A stretch of 64,000 nt of DNA from CAWBBA01 sp963741625 (GCA_963741625.1 CAVUIT010000013.1:1-64000), one strand, 5' to 3'. Positions 10,026 through 19,970 are shown, counted from the first letter of the stretch. A program made the numbers and translations. The notes: a model not told the origin generated them from the sequence alone.

Positions 10026-11391
10026 ATGAAACTCTTCGTGTCTGTTTTGATGCTCCTGATAGCCCTTGCTCTTGTCCCCTTCGCCTGGGACTGGCGATCC
10101 CCTTTTCTGGCGGAATTTAGACCTTGGGCACTAAAGGGGCTGATCGTCTTGCCGTTGAGCCTGATCCTGGCCCAAATCTGGGTGTTGATAACTTCCCGCG
10201 CCGAGCAACGGGCCCTCAGATTGATTAGTCAACTGGGCATGCTCGCAGCTACCCTTGCGTTGACTGCCACTCTGGCTGTGGAAGCCCGGTTTCACTGGGT
10301 CCGCCACCAGGTCCTGCTGGCTGATCCCATTCGGCTGGAAAAGTTGGGACGGCATCTGATTGTCGGTTACCGTGACCTGGCGGAAGTCCGGGAACTGGTC
10401 AGGCTCAGGGCTGTCGCGGGAGTCTTCCTTTCGAGCAACAATGTTCGTGGCAAGAGCATTGCTGAGATCCGAGAGCAAATCCAGTCCATTCAACGTATAC
10501 GCCAGGAACAAGGCTTGCTCCCCCTGTGGATTGCAACAGACCAGGAAGGCGGAGTAGTCTCGCGATTATCGCCGCCCCTGACTCGCCTGCCCCCGCTCTC
10601 GGAGATCGTGGAACGTTATACAGATGCGGTCCAGCGTGAACAAGCCGTCCGGCAATTCGGCGCTACACAAGGGCGGGAACTCGCAGAACTCGGGGTCAAC
10701 CTCAATTTCGCTCCGGTGGTGGACCTAAACCATCAGGTCGTAAATCCTAACGATCGGTACACACGCATCTTTCAACGGGCCATTTCCAGCGACCCCGCGG
10801 TTGTGGCTCAGGTGGCTGCCTGGTACTGTGCTGCCCTGGAAGAGGCGGGTGTGCGTTGCACCCTGAAGCATTTCCCCGGATTGGGTCGGGTGTTTGAGGA
10901 CACCCATCTCGCCCATGCAAACCTTACGACTTCCGTCACTGAACTGACCAACACTGACTGGGTGCCGTTCCGTGCCCTGATGAGTCAAAGCGGAGCTTTC
11001 ACTATGCTTGGGCACGTGCGATTGAGCGCGATAGATAGCGAACGCCCGGTCTCTATGTCATCGTCGGTGATTGCGGGCATGTTACGCGGCGAATGGAAGT
11101 ATGACGGCGTGCTCATTACCGACAACTTCAGCATGATGGCAGTTTACCGGAGCAGCGCGGGTATGGACAACGGGAGCATCGAAGCGTTAAATGCAGGAGT
11201 TGACTTGATCCTTATCAGTTGGGATTCCGACCAGTATTATCGTGTAATGTACGCTCTGCTGAAAGCCGACGAGCAAGGCAGATTAAACCGAGAGCGTGTT
11301 GCAGCGGAGCGATCAGCGGCTGGCAGCGTTCAATGCAGTCGATTCGGCATTGACGGACACCTTCAAGTTCAACGCAAATGGCGCCCTATGA
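10026..11391 (+). CDS. Membrane-anchored GH3 beta-N-acetylhexosaminidase, NagZ-like (frameshift near C-terminus)
   Basis: Three N-terminal hydrophobic helices (from MKLFVSVLMLLIALALV) are followed by a GH3 catalytic barrel. Motifs are WIATDQEGGVVSRL, FAPVVDLN, LKHFPGLGRVFEDTH and GVLITDNFSMMAV, the last carrying the expected nucleophile Asp. The DTH matches the Asp-x-His acid/base dyad typical of NagZ. The usual GHG after KHFP is GLG here. A frame error near 11300 replaces the C-terminus; the neighbouring frame reads LAAFNAVDSALTDTF to a TGA at 11391. An earlier in-frame ATG (9933) exists but the signal-like segment favours 10026. NagZ enzymes remove N-acetylglucosamine during peptidoglycan recycling; membrane anchoring is unusual and suggests an envelope role beside the Cre-like module. 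Confidence 0.75.
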
Positions 11392-11443
11392 CAACAATGG
11401 TGAGAACTCTCCATCCAGGCTGGGAAGAACGACAGGTGAAGCC

Positions 11444-11782
11444 ATGATCCCAAGAACCGACAGCTCGACGATGCTAAGGTTCCTGACGAAAATAGCTGTA
11501 TGTCTGCTTCCATTGGCTCTTACGCCTCTCTGGGGATTCCTGATTTCGGAAGGGTATTTGAATTTCGGTGGCGGATGCAAAGACATCATTCTCCTCATAC
11601 CTTGGCTTCTGTGGTCCCTCTTTTATTCGTTGTTTTTCATTGTGCTTTGGATCAGGGGTCGTCCATTCGGGCGGCTGATAGCGTATTCCGTAGCGGGAGC
11701 AAGCGGTGTAATTGTGCTGGTGTGGATAATCATGCTTTCTTTTCCGGTTTTGATTGGTCTGCCTACGGACTACCAAAAGTAA
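11444..11782 (+). CDS. Small integral membrane protein, unknown function
   Basis: 112 residues with three predicted membrane helices (around FLTKIAVCLLPLALTPLWGF, ILLIPWLLWSLFYSLFFIV and GASGVIVLVWIIMLSFPVL) joined by short charged loops. It has no recognisable motif. It follows the GH3 gene by about 50 bases in the same direction and precedes another membrane-segment ORF, so it may belong to the same transcript. A weak GGTGAAG site precedes the ATG at 11444. I do not recognise the family. Confidence 0.5.
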   Translation: MIPRTDSSTMLRFLTKIAVCLLPLALTPLWGFLISEGYLNFGGGCKDIILLIPWLLWSLFYSLFFIVLWIRGRPFGRLIAYSVAGASGVIVLVWIIMLSFPVLIGLPTDYQK

Positions 11783-11831
11783 TAGTCTATTTCAGTAGTT
11801 GGATTCGGGCCGAAAATTCCGAGGACCTCGC

Positions 11832-11984
11832 ATGAACAGAAATCTAATAGTTTTAGGTGTCATAGGTTCGATTTTGATGCTCTGCCAGTGGTTTGTGTAC
11901 CAGTCTTTCAGAAAATATTTGTTTCAGAAACGCGAAGGAATTCAGCGCACACATATTGGCTCCCATAGATCGTCAAACGACTGA
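11832..11984 (+). CDS. Short membrane-anchor ORF, possibly a truncated gene
   Basis: 50 residues: one hydrophobic helix (NLIVLGVIGSILMLCQWFVY) followed by a basic stretch (SFRKYLFQKREG). This resembles the N-terminal anchor of some membrane metallophosphoesterases, but no catalytic domain follows in any frame, so it is either a genuine small protein or the 5' remnant of a lost gene. It lies 49 bases after the preceding membrane-protein gene. Confidence 0.3.
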   Translation: MNRNLIVLGVIGSILMLCQWFVYQSFRKYLFQKREGIQRTHIGSHRSSND

Positions 11985-12268
11985 TGCGAAATCGGGCGGT
12001 GGATCATGAGGGCCGGATCGCTTGACAAGCAAAGTTTCTATGCCTATACTTAAATTGAACCTTAACTTGTGTTTCTCCAGTTGACCTCACGTCAAGGACC
12101 ACGGGCGTCATGCAAGAATTAAGATCTTAGGACATAGGCCCCGTGCCGCGGATCATCACCCTGTAATCTCAGTCGTTTTATCCCCGTTCACAAACAGCCC
12201 TTGTTCGTAACCGTAAACGCACTCTCGCGAAATGTGTCGGGTGTGCTTTTTTCTCAAGGAGTGAGTGA

Positions 12269-12565
12269 ATGAGTATTAAAATCTATGTTGGAAACCTGTC
12301 CTTCGATTCCAGTGAGGACGAGCTCAAGGGCTTGTTTGAAGCGTATGGCGCAGTAGATTCCGCCAGGATCATCGTTGACCAGTTTACAAACCGGTCTCGA
12401 GGATTCGGATTCATCGAAATGCAAAACCGGGAAGAAGGCCTTAAGGCGATCCAGGAACTTGATTCCAAGGATCTCGGCGGCCGCAGCCTCAAGGTGAACG
12501 AGGCTCGCCCGAAGACCAGTTCCGGAGGCGGAGAGCGGCGAGAAGCGCGAGGATCGCGCTGGTAA
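12269..12565 (+). CDS. RRM-type RNA-binding protein
   Basis: 98 residues forming a single RNA recognition motif. RNP2 is IYVGNL (residues 5-10) and RNP1 is RGFGFIEM (44-51), with the expected beta-alpha-beta spacing, then a short Gly/Arg/Ser tail (SSGGGERREARGS). Bacterial single-RRM proteins of this kind bind RNA and are often cold-induced. An AAGGAG site about 11 bases upstream supports the ATG. No neighbour is obviously linked. The roughly 280-base gap upstream could hold a long 5' leader, but I see no defined element in it. Confidence 0.9.
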   Translation: MSIKIYVGNLSFDSSEDELKGLFEAYGAVDSARIIVDQFTNRSRGFGFIEMQNREEGLKAIQELDSKDLGGRSLKVNEARPKTSSGGGERREARGSRW

Positions 12566-13473
12566 ACCACTCTCTGTAATCCCATCATGAAGATCAGGTG
12601 AGAGCTTGCTACTGCGAACTCTGGCCTGATCGTCCACGAAGGTGAGCGTCCGGGAGGTTTCCGCTTTGGCCTCGTCTTGTGCGTAGTTAAAGTGGGAACG
12701 TCGAAGGATCAGACCTGAGACTCCTCTCCCACAAGCGCAATCTTCGTGGTGAGACCTACCGTGATCGCAATTCGGAAGACCGAATTGCGACACACTTTCA
12801 TCATCGGGCCGACAGTTCCTTACTGATTGGCACTGAGCACGGTGGTACGCGAGGCGTTGGACAACGATTGCCCGCCTTGCGAAACAGAGGGATTATGCAA
12901 ATCGGAGACATCATCCACCTGAACGGTCTGAGAGCGGAATACAATTTTTTTGGCCGTGACCGCTTTTCCGCTTGTACACTGCCCAACGGCGACTATGTGA
13001 TTCTTGGTTTTGAGGACAATCATGTTAAGCTTGCTTGGAGCGACGCGAGCGGTAGCCCGTCGCGAAAGCATCGATACCGCATAGAGAAAGCTGCTTGCAC
13101 CTCTCCCGCGTGACCGAACCTACTGACCGGAACTATGCGACGACCACCCACCCGGTGGGTTCCCAAGGCCCTGCCATTATTGGGGTGAGGTCTATTTTCT
13201 TTGCCTTCGCTGATTTTCTCCATGTTCCGCGGACATCCAACGGATCGACGTAAAACGCAGCCCGAAAGAGCCGGCCGCTTCCCTTTAAGAGAGTTTGATT
13301 CGTGGCATGGATTGGGGAGGAGATCGAGGGCAACGGGCAACTGAACTGATGCCACGTAGTTAGTCATGTTTTATCAGTATGTTATCATAATTATCACAAC
13401 CACTAATTAATAGATATTACAACTGATTTTCTCTGTTTTTGCTCCAATTTCTTGAATATTTGATATTTTTTTC
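12566..13473. other. Mostly non-coding interval
   Basis: About 0.9 kb between the RRM gene and the outer-membrane protein gene. The only plausible ORF is the short one at 12895-13113. Long minus-strand frames here and across the RRM gene have no family resemblance. The last 100 bases (from about 13370) become strongly AT-rich and lead into the promoter region of the next gene. Confidence 0.4.
12895..13113 (+). CDS. Hypothetical small protein, doubtful
   Basis: 72 residues (MQIGDIIHLNGLRAEYNFFG, continuing to a basic C-terminus). It has a plausible small beta-rich composition but no recognised family and no strong ribosome site. It sits alone in a long poorly coding stretch. It could be a real orphan or chance. 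Confidence 0.25.
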   Translation: MQIGDIIHLNGLRAEYNFFGRDRFSACTLPNGDYVILGFEDNHVKLAWSDASGSPSRKHRYRIEKAACTSPA

Positions 13474-13500
13474 TTGACACAATTTAGAATTGGTTTTAAA
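13474..13500 (+). promoter_or_regulatory. Candidate sigma-70 promoter for the outer-membrane protein gene
   Basis: TTGACA at 13474-13479 and TTTAAA at 13495-13500 (15-bp spacing, slightly short), at the end of an AT-rich tract of about 100 bases and 34 bases before the ATG at 13534. The -35 is a perfect consensus; the -10 is only approximate. Confidence 0.35.
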
Positions 13501-13533
13501 GGGACCCCAACAACTCATGCTGGGAGGAAGGGT

Positions 13534-14605
13534 ATGTTGAGAAGAATACCTTATACGCTACTGGTATGTCTAGCTATTTTCCTACTGACAATTCTATCCG
13601 CGACTTCCTGGGCAGCGAGTCCCGAGCAATCAGCGCAGATGCTGCTTGCACCGGATAAAGCAAGCACGCCCCCCGTACCTCAGGCTCAACAAGCTAAACC
13701 ACGCCCCACAATGGCCTCCAAGGCAGGATCTGTGCCGGCCATCTTAGCTTGTCCGCCGCCGTTTGGAATAACAAAAATTAGGCCGGTATTTGGCTTGCCC
13801 TACGGAGCTGGGCCTGGCTGCATTTTGCCTGCGCCATTGCCGGGGCAATGGGAAATCGGAGCGCAGGTTTTCTTTGCAAGAATAACAGGGAAAGTCCAGT
13901 GGCCTCGCTACTCATCCAATTTCTACGGGTATGCCGGTCAGGGAGGCGATGACTGGCTTGCCGCGGATTTTAGCGACTCACTTGATGCTGCCTAAACACG
14001 CGGCTGTCGTGGAGATCAAGGCAAGGTATCAGTTCAGACCGAATTGGGCGGTCCGTTACTCGGTCATCCCCTTTGAGTTGACTGGCGGCGGGTTGCCTGA
14101 CTTTAGCAGACAGTTCGTCTTCGGGAACTTCCTCTTCACCGGCGGCCTGCCGATACAGACAAAGTGGCAGCACGCCTACCACAGAGTGGGCCTGGTTTAC
14201 GACGCAGTCCGTACCTGCACCTCGAAAGTTAGCGTATTCGCTGATTGGGTTCACGTAGATGACCGGATAGATGTCAATTGCTCCCCGTGCAGCACCCTTC
14301 AGCAAACATTCAGCAAGAACACCGATTCCTCAATGGTGGGCCTGGAAGTACAGCGCTGTTTGACCACGACATGTAACGGGGCCACGTTTTCCTGCGATTC
14401 CAAGGCAGGCGCCATATTCCTGGATGACGTTGAGGGATGGGACGTTGAGTTGGGTGGACGGTACTCCATCCCCCTGAACAACGCCACACGTTGGGGCTAC
14501 ATGAAGGGCGGATATAGACTGGTGAGTCTCAAGAAATCCCAATCCGACTTCCTTCTGAAGGATAGCCTGGAAGGCGGATTCATGGAATTAGGCTTTATCT
14601 TCTGA
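13534..14605 (+). CDS. Outer-membrane beta-barrel-like protein (one frameshift)
   Basis: About 356 residues once one extra base near 13990 is removed. A signal peptide (MLRRIPYTLLVCLAIFLLT, cleavage near SWAA) precedes a Pro/Ala-rich linker. Then come amphipathic strands: GQWEIGAQVFFARITGKVQW, later RYQFRPNWAVRYSVIPFEL, HRVGLVYD and WDVELGGRYSIPL. The protein ends GGFMELGFIF, the C-terminal aromatic residue expected of barrels inserted by BAM. A GGGAGGAAGGG site supports 13534 over the upstream start at 13474. Two CxxC-like pairs (CSPC and CNGATFSC) are unusual for a barrel. Substrate or role unknown. A strong terminator follows. Confidence 0.6.
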
Positions 14606-14754
14606 TTACAGGATATTAGTCGGCAGGTGAAACGAGAGACGAACCAGCGTCAACCCCGGAATCGCAAAATGGTAAATGCCTTAGCCTTGCACTCCGAGGC
14701 TTAATAGGCAGACGAGAAGAGGGATTCCTCAATTTCACCACCGTTGATTTTTGT

Positions 14755-14812
14755 GAGCCCGACCGCCTGACGGCGTGTCCCAGCTCGACCCCGTAGGTCG
14801 GGCTCTTTTTTT
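14755..14812 (+). terminator. Rho-independent terminator
   Basis: GAGCCCGACC (14755-14764) pairs perfectly with GGTCGGGCTC (14796-14805), followed by seven Ts. A 31-base loop contains a secondary GCC/GGC hairpin. It is placed 150 bases after the barrel gene stop. Confidence 0.75.
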
Positions 14813-14865
14813 ATTAGCGCCGCTGTTGCCCTATTTCGACACTGGAGCCATCTTTCCATAGGGAT

Positions 14866-14949
14866 ATTTCACCGCAGAGGCCGCTGAGATCGCTGAGAGA
14901 CATTTGATGGGTCTCTTCTCTGCGCCCTCCGCGTTCTCTGCGGTGAAAT
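14866..14949. repeat. Inverted repeat element
   Basis: ATTTCACCGCAGAG (14866-14879) is the exact inverse complement of CTCTGCGGTGAAAT (14936-14949). Inner arms GAGAGAC and GTCTCTT extend the palindrome. No coding potential. It resembles the CACCGCAGAG-type palindromes widespread in environmental genomes. Confidence 0.6.
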
Positions 14950-15084
14950 GTTATTCTTCGACCTCCCCGCGTAACTGAGCGGATATCCGCCGGCCGTGTA
15001 CTCTTGACTTTTTAGGAATCCCCTGCGATTGGTTCAATGGATTACAATCCTGATCGCCAATAGTATCAAAAAGAGGACGACGCT

Positions 15085-15423
15085 ATGAAAAAATTATGTG
15101 CTCTATTCGTGGTATTTGTCTGCCTTGTGGGCCTTGTTTCCCAAGCTTTGGCAATGGACGCTACGGCCCTCAGGCGCTTCCCGGTTATGAAAACTGAAGA
15201 AGGTTTCAGGAAATTGCTAGGACTCCTTGAAAAGAACGAAACCAAGGCTGCCGCCGAATATCTAAGCGCCGACGGATTGCTCATGGAAAAAGGCACTGAA
15301 GTGATTCTTTCAGAACTTGGCTGCGAGGGGCGATGCATAAAGTTCCAAGTCAAGGGTGGCCAAACAGACTATTGGACCGTGCTCACAATGGATGGGGAAA
15401 AGGTATTCGAATATAAGAAGTGA
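15085..15423 (+). CDS. Small exported protein, unknown function
   Basis: 112 residues with a textbook signal peptide (MKKLCALFVVFVCLVGLVS, cleavage after ALA). The mature domain of about 90 residues has two cysteines (GCEGRC) that could form a disulfide, and a beta hairpin-like end (DYWTVLTMDGEKVFEYKK). A GAGGA site precedes the ATG. I do not recognise the family. It is a stand-alone gene between the inverted repeat and tex. Confidence 0.65.
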   Translation: MKKLCALFVVFVCLVGLVSQALAMDATALRRFPVMKTEEGFRKLLGLLEKNETKAAAEYLSADGLLMEKGTEVILSELGCEGRCIKFQVKGGQTDYWTVLTMDGEKVFEYKK

Positions 15424-15534
15424 ATTTGAGATTGGAGATGGAAAGATCTTCCGACCCGGTATCAACATCCTTCAACCTACCGGCGTCGCTTGAAAGAATG
15501 GTACAAGAACCAAGTTCCCAAGGACATGTGGATT

Positions 15535-17671
15535 ATGGCTGACGAGAATCATGCAAGAAAGATTGCAGAAGAATTGGGCATCAAGATCAAGCAGGTATCG
15601 GCAGCGGCTGAGCTTCTGGAAGACGGCTGTACCGTGCCTTTTATTGCCCGTTACCGCAAGGAGGCCACCGATTCCCTGGACGAAGTTCACATAACAATTA
15701 TCCGCGATCGTCTCGAACAACTTATGGAACTCGACAAGCGGCGCGACGCTATCTTGAAATCCCTGGAGGAACGTGAGCTTCTTACAGAAGATCTTGGGAA
15801 AGCGATCGTGGCCGCGGAGTCTATGGCCGTACTGGAAGACATCTATTTGCCGTATCGGCCGAAGCGTCGTACCAGGGCCACCATAGCCCGTGAGAAAGGC
15901 CTGGAGCCCCTTGCGGAACTCATCTACGAACAGGGTCCATTTGATCCGGCAAGCGAAGCTCGGAGCTTCGTGGATCCGGACAAGGGGGTGCCGTCAGTAG
16001 AAGACGCCCTGGCAGGAGCCCGTGACATTGTCGCGGAAAAAATTAACGAAGACTCGGCAGTTCGTGCGACCACACGTAGGCTATTTCTCGAAAAAGCGCA
16101 GGTACGCTCCAAGGTGATCGCAGGAAAAGAGAGCACGGGCTCAAAATACCAGGATTACTTTGACTGCCGTGAGAATATATCATCCGCTCCCGGACATCGA
16201 CTACTTGCCATGTTCCGAGCCGAAAAAGAAGGGGTGATTTCGCTTCAGATCCGCCCGTCTGAAGAGGAAGCCCTGGACCTGCTCGGCAAGTTGGTTCTAA
16301 AAGGTCGCAATGAAGCCGCCCGGCAAGTGAGACTGGCGCTTGAGGACGGATATAAGCGACTACTTGCACCTTCCATGGAGACAGAAACGCGCCAAGAGGC
16401 CAAGAAACGGTCTGACGAGGAAGCCATTCGAGTCTTTGCGGAAAATCTCCGTGAATTGCTTCTGGCCCCGCCTCTGGGGGCTAAACGAGTGCTGGCTCTG
16501 GACCCGGGTTTCCGGACAGGCGCAAAGCTGGTCTGCCTTGATGCTCAGGGAAAGCTGCTCCACCACGACACAATTTATCCCCTTCAATCTGAAAGAATGG
16601 CCGAGCAGGCCGCGACGATAGTGAAGGAATTGTGTCTGCGTTTTCAAATCGAGGCAATTGCCGTTGGAAACGGAACCGGAGGCCGCGAGACTGAGGCGTT
16701 CATCCGTTCCCTTGGCCTGCCGAAAGACATTACCGTGGTTATGGTAAACGAGAGCGGCGCTTCGATATACTCCGCTTCCAAGGCCGCCAGGGAAGAGTTC
16801 CCGGACCAGGACGTCACTGTGCGCGGCTCAGTTTCCATCGGACGTCGCCTGACGGACCCTCTTGCTGAGTTGGTAAAGATAGATCCGAAATCCATAGGCG
16901 TCGGCCAGTACCAGCACGACGTGGATCAAGCGGCGCTAAAACGCAGCCTGGACGACGTGGTAATGAGCTGCGTGAACCGAGTGGGTGTGGAGGTCAATAC
17001 CGCCAGCAAAGAGCTTCTCACCTATGTTTCGGGATTGGGACCCGTCCTGGCGAAAAACATCGTCATGCGCCGTGACAGCAATGGCCCTTTCCGTTCGCGA
17101 AAAGAGCTTCTGAAAGGTCCCCCGGCTTGGACCAAAGGCATTTGAACAGGCCGCGGGATTTTTGCGTATCCGCGACGGGAAGAATCCCCTGGATGCAAGC
17201 GCAGTGCATCCGGAAAGCTACCCAATAGTCGAGCAGTTTGCCCGAGACATGGATTGCTCTGTAACGGATCTCATGGAAAACGACGAACTGCGCAAGAAAT
17301 TGCGCCCCGAGAACTACATTACCGAAAAGGTGGGACTGGCCACGCTGAGAGACATCATGGCGGAGTTGGCAAAGCCCGGCCGAGATCCTCGAGACAGATT
17401 TGAAGCCTTCAGCTTCGCTGAGCAGGTAACGTCAATCGAAGACGTTAAACCAGGCATGCGGCTGCCCGGCATCGTGACAAACGTGACCAAGTTCGGGGCT
17501 TTTGTAGACATCGGAGTCCATCAGGACGGACTCGTTCACATAAGCCAACTGGCGGATCGTTTTGTGCAGGACCCGGCAGAAGTGGTGAAGCCACAACAAA
17601 AGGTGATGGTAACAGTGCTGGACGTGGACGTAGAACGAAAACGTATTTCTCTGTCCCTGCGCGAAAAGTGA
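15535..17671 (+). CDS. tex: Tex-family S1 RNA-binding transcription accessory protein (one frameshift)
   Basis: About 712 residues after correction. The N-terminal helical domain starts MADENHARKIAEELG, and the hallmark VPFIARYRKEATDSLDE follows. A YqgF-like RNase H-fold core is marked by VLALDPGFRTGAKLV and AVGNGTGGRETE. An HhH region (VNTASKELLTYVSGLGPVLA) follows. The C-terminal S1 domain (GIVTNVTKFGAFVDIGVHQD, continuing to VDVERKRISLSLRE) is complete. A duplicated G near 17117 interrupts the frame at KELLK; the next frame continues FLRIRDGKNPLD without loss. Length and domain order are normal for Tex, so a sequence error is more likely than a pseudogene. Tex proteins bind nucleic acid and affect transcription. 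Start 15535 was chosen by family alignment. Confidence 0.88.
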
Positions 17672-17940
17672 GTCCTGCCCTACCCCGTCATTTGGCGAAG
17701 GGTGGGGCAAAGTCGATATTACTTCTGGAAGTGCATTCCGGCATTTTCCGGACGAAAGAAGAATCTAGTGAATTCATTCGCTCGTTTATTAAATAAGGGA
17801 TGAGCTTTCTTGCCCTGTGCCTGCGTAGGCGCTAACTTATAGCAATTGGCAATATTTTTGTCCGATTGCCCCGATTTCGCGGGGTCACCCGAGACCCGGC
17901 TCGGAGTCCGGCGGAGCTTTGATCCGGGGGCCGGGAAAAG

Positions 17941-17994
17941 GCGGGCAGGGACGCCCGCCGCTACCAAATTGTAGGCACCGGCGTCCCTGCCGGC
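17941..17994. repeat. GC-rich inverted repeat in a 410-base gap
   Basis: GCGGGCAGGGACGCC (17941-17955) pairs with GGCGTCCCTGCCGGC (17980-17994) around a 24-base loop. The rest of 17672-18083 has no convincing gene; a second GC-rich imperfect hairpin lies around 17880-17935. REP-like in character. Confidence 0.5.
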
Positions 17995-18083
17995 GCTAGA
18001 TTCAGCCGTTCGCCGGAATGACGGCGAAAATAATCGTGACGGCATCAACATATCCTGGCAGATTCAAGAGGAGATTTGTACGG

Positions 18084-19066
18084 ATGACGCAAATAGACAT
18101 GGCCGCACCCACTATCATTGAAATTCTCCAGGCTGCCACGCGTATCCGGCCATACACGCACCGCACGCCGGTAATTACCTGTGCGAGTCTCAATAAGCAG
18201 GTGGGTGCGCAAGTCTTTCTGAAGTGTGAAAATCTTCAAAAAGTGGGCGCATTCAAGTTTCGAGGCGCATGCAATGGCGTATTTTCGCTCTCGGAAAACG
18301 AGGCCGCGCGAGGTGTGGTGGCACACTCATCCGGCAACCATGGCCAGGCCCTAGCACTCGCGGCGCGGCTACGTGGGATTCCGGCATATATTGTGATGCC
18401 CCACAATGCCCCGGCAGTGAAAAAGGCGGCTGTAGCGGGCTACGGCGGCAAGATCACCTTTTGCGAGCCAACACTCGAAGCGCGTGAATCCACACAGGCC
18501 CAGGTGCTCGCCCAGACCGGTGCGACGGTAGTGCATCCCTTCAACAATTATCAGGTCATCGCAGGCAGGGTACGGCGGCGCTGGAGTTGTTGCAAGATGT
18601 CCCTGATTTGGAAGTCATCATTGCCCCGGTGGGCGGCGGCGGGCTGTTGAGCGGTACCGCAATTGCGGCGACCGAACTCTCTTCGCGAATTCGTGTCCTT
18701 GCGGCCGAACCGGAACAGGCTGACGACGCTTCCGCTCGCTGGCCGCGGGACAAATCATCCCTCGGTCAATCCGCAGACCATCGCTGACGGGCTTCGGACT
18801 TCACTTGGAGACCTGACTTTCCCCATCATCCAAAAGCACGTGGAGCAAGTTGTGACGGTGAGTGAAGCAGGCATGTCGCTGCCATGAGGTTCGTGTGGGA
18901 ACGCGTCAAAATCATCATCGAACCTTCGGCCGCCGTAGCAGTGGGCGCCCTGTGGGAAGAAAAAATAGACCTGACCGGTCTGCGCGTGGGCGTCATCCTT
19001 TCAGGTGGAAATGTGGATTTAGATAGGCTTCCCTGGGGTAATGGTGCACCGGAAGCCTCTTGCTGA
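18084..19066 (+). pseudogene. Threonine dehydratase/serine racemase-like PLP enzyme, four frameshifts
   Basis: A fold-type II PLP enzyme reconstructed across four frames. AFKFRGA carries the PLP lysine, SSGNHGQALALAA is the substrate/phosphate loop, VGGGGLLSGTAIAA is the glycine-rich PLP phosphate loop, and the C-terminal SGGNVDLD motif is present. Apparent single-base losses occur near 18568, 18735, 18750 and 18885. It belongs to the short threonine dehydratase/serine racemase group without an ACT domain and would deaminate Thr/Ser or racemise serine. Four hits in 1 kb is the densest damage in the window, so real decay is possible, but each break is one base and all catalytic motifs remain. 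A GAGGAG site lies upstream of the ATG at 18084. Confidence 0.7.
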
Positions 19067-19437
19067 GTAGGTTTTCAATTACCGCGTTGGAAACGGACTG
19101 CGCCTGGCACCAAACAGTTTGTGTGCAAACCGTCAAAGCCAGAACCAGTCCAGTCATTAGGCCCCGATAGTCTTGCATGGTGTCATCTATTGCCCCCGGA
19201 AACAATATGGGAGCCTATTACATATCCGGTGGAACAATCTTTGTCAAGATAGAGAACACTTGGAATCAAGGTGCGAGAAGCCTGGAGGATAATATGGGCG
19301 GCCCTCGAACTTTACCGTGCACAGAGCGGGGGAACCCTTCACTTAGAAATCTGATTGTAGGGAACCAGGGCCGAGAGGTGGAATTGGTAAACACTTTCTT
19401 GTCTCTTTGGCCGGCAAAAATGTATTCCGTTCAAGCA
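19067..19437. other. Intergenic, no gene supported
   Basis: About 370 bases between the dehydratase pseudogene and the MarR promoter. A short minus-strand frame ending at 18993 begins with a signal-like segment (GLVLALTVCTQ) but overlaps the dehydratase C-terminus and lacks any family resemblance. No repeat or RNA recognised. Confidence 0.3.
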
Positions 19438-19466
19438 TTGACAATTTAATCATTTATAGTTAATTT
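19438..19466 (+). promoter_or_regulatory. Candidate promoter of the MarR gene
   Basis: TTGACA (19438-19443), 17-bp spacer, TAATTT (19461-19466). The surrounding 50 bases are very AT-rich with overlapping imperfect palindromes (TTTAAT ... ATTAAA), which would suit autoregulation by the MarR protein encoded 40 bases downstream. Confidence 0.45.
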
Positions 19467-19505
19467 ATTAAATAATATGCTTTATTTGGAGATGATCACA
19501 ACGCC

Positions 19506-19970
19506 ATGTCTGATAACGCCTACAAGAGTGATATGAGTATAGATGAGAGGGTGATGATGGCGATCGTGCGGGTCGCCGAGGGCTTCAAGAAAAACTCTTC
19601 AGCAGTTGTTAAGAAATGGGGCCTCACGTTTTCTCAATACAACCTCCTCAGGGTCTTGGATGCTTCCGAAAACGGCCAAAATACCATGAGGAATGTGAAC
19701 AGAATCATGTTGGTTTCAAGCGCCAACATGACGGGTATTGCCAAGAGATTAGAGAAAAACGGGTTTATTATCAGAACAAGCGATCCCAACGATGACCGCC
19801 TAAAAAGGCTGCAAATCACGCCGGCCGGAATACAGGTGTTGAAGGACATTTCCGACCGCAAAGAGCGCAGCTTGAGAAGATACCTGATGAAATACTCCGA
19901 TGAACAGAAATCTGCACTCATGGAAACATTACGAGAAATCCTCGAACAAACAAAGAGTGAGCGGCCATAA
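19506..19970 (+). CDS. MarR-family transcriptional regulator
   Basis: 154 residues with a winged helix-turn-helix. The recognition region spans about LLRVLDAS to VSSANMTGIAKRLEKNGFI, and the wing contains DPNDDRLKRLQITPAG, the DxRxxxLxxT signature of MarR proteins. Flanking N- and C-terminal helices would dimerise. MarR regulators usually respond to aromatic or acidic ligands. It faces the 3' end of the minus-strand catabolic cluster, so it is a candidate regulator, though its binding site in that cluster is not identified. Intact. Confidence 0.88.
   Translation: MSDNAYKSDMSIDERVMMAIVRVAEGFKKNSSAVVKKWGLTFSQYNLLRVLDASENGQNTMRNVNRIMLVSSANMTGIAKRLEKNGFIIRTSDPNDDRLKRLQITPAGIQVLKDISDRKERSLRRYLMKYSDEQKSALMETLREILEQTKSERP

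Noticed and set aside
12254..12793. Long minus-strand frame across the RRM gene
   Set aside because: It is antisense to a clear RRM gene and shows no family resemblance, only composition typical of an opposite-strand shadow.
15535..17671. Tex as a pseudogene or programmed frameshift
   Set aside because: A single extra G in a short run with all domains intact, alongside many similar breaks, fits a sequence error better; no slippery site or pseudoknot is evident.
18993..19205. Minus-strand ORF with a signal-like start
   Set aside because: It overlaps the 3' end of the dehydratase gene, has no homology I recognise and lacks a good ribosome site.
19177..19449. Plus-strand 90-codon frame before the MarR gene
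   Set aside because: Composition and lack of motifs look random, and it runs into the likely MarR promoter.
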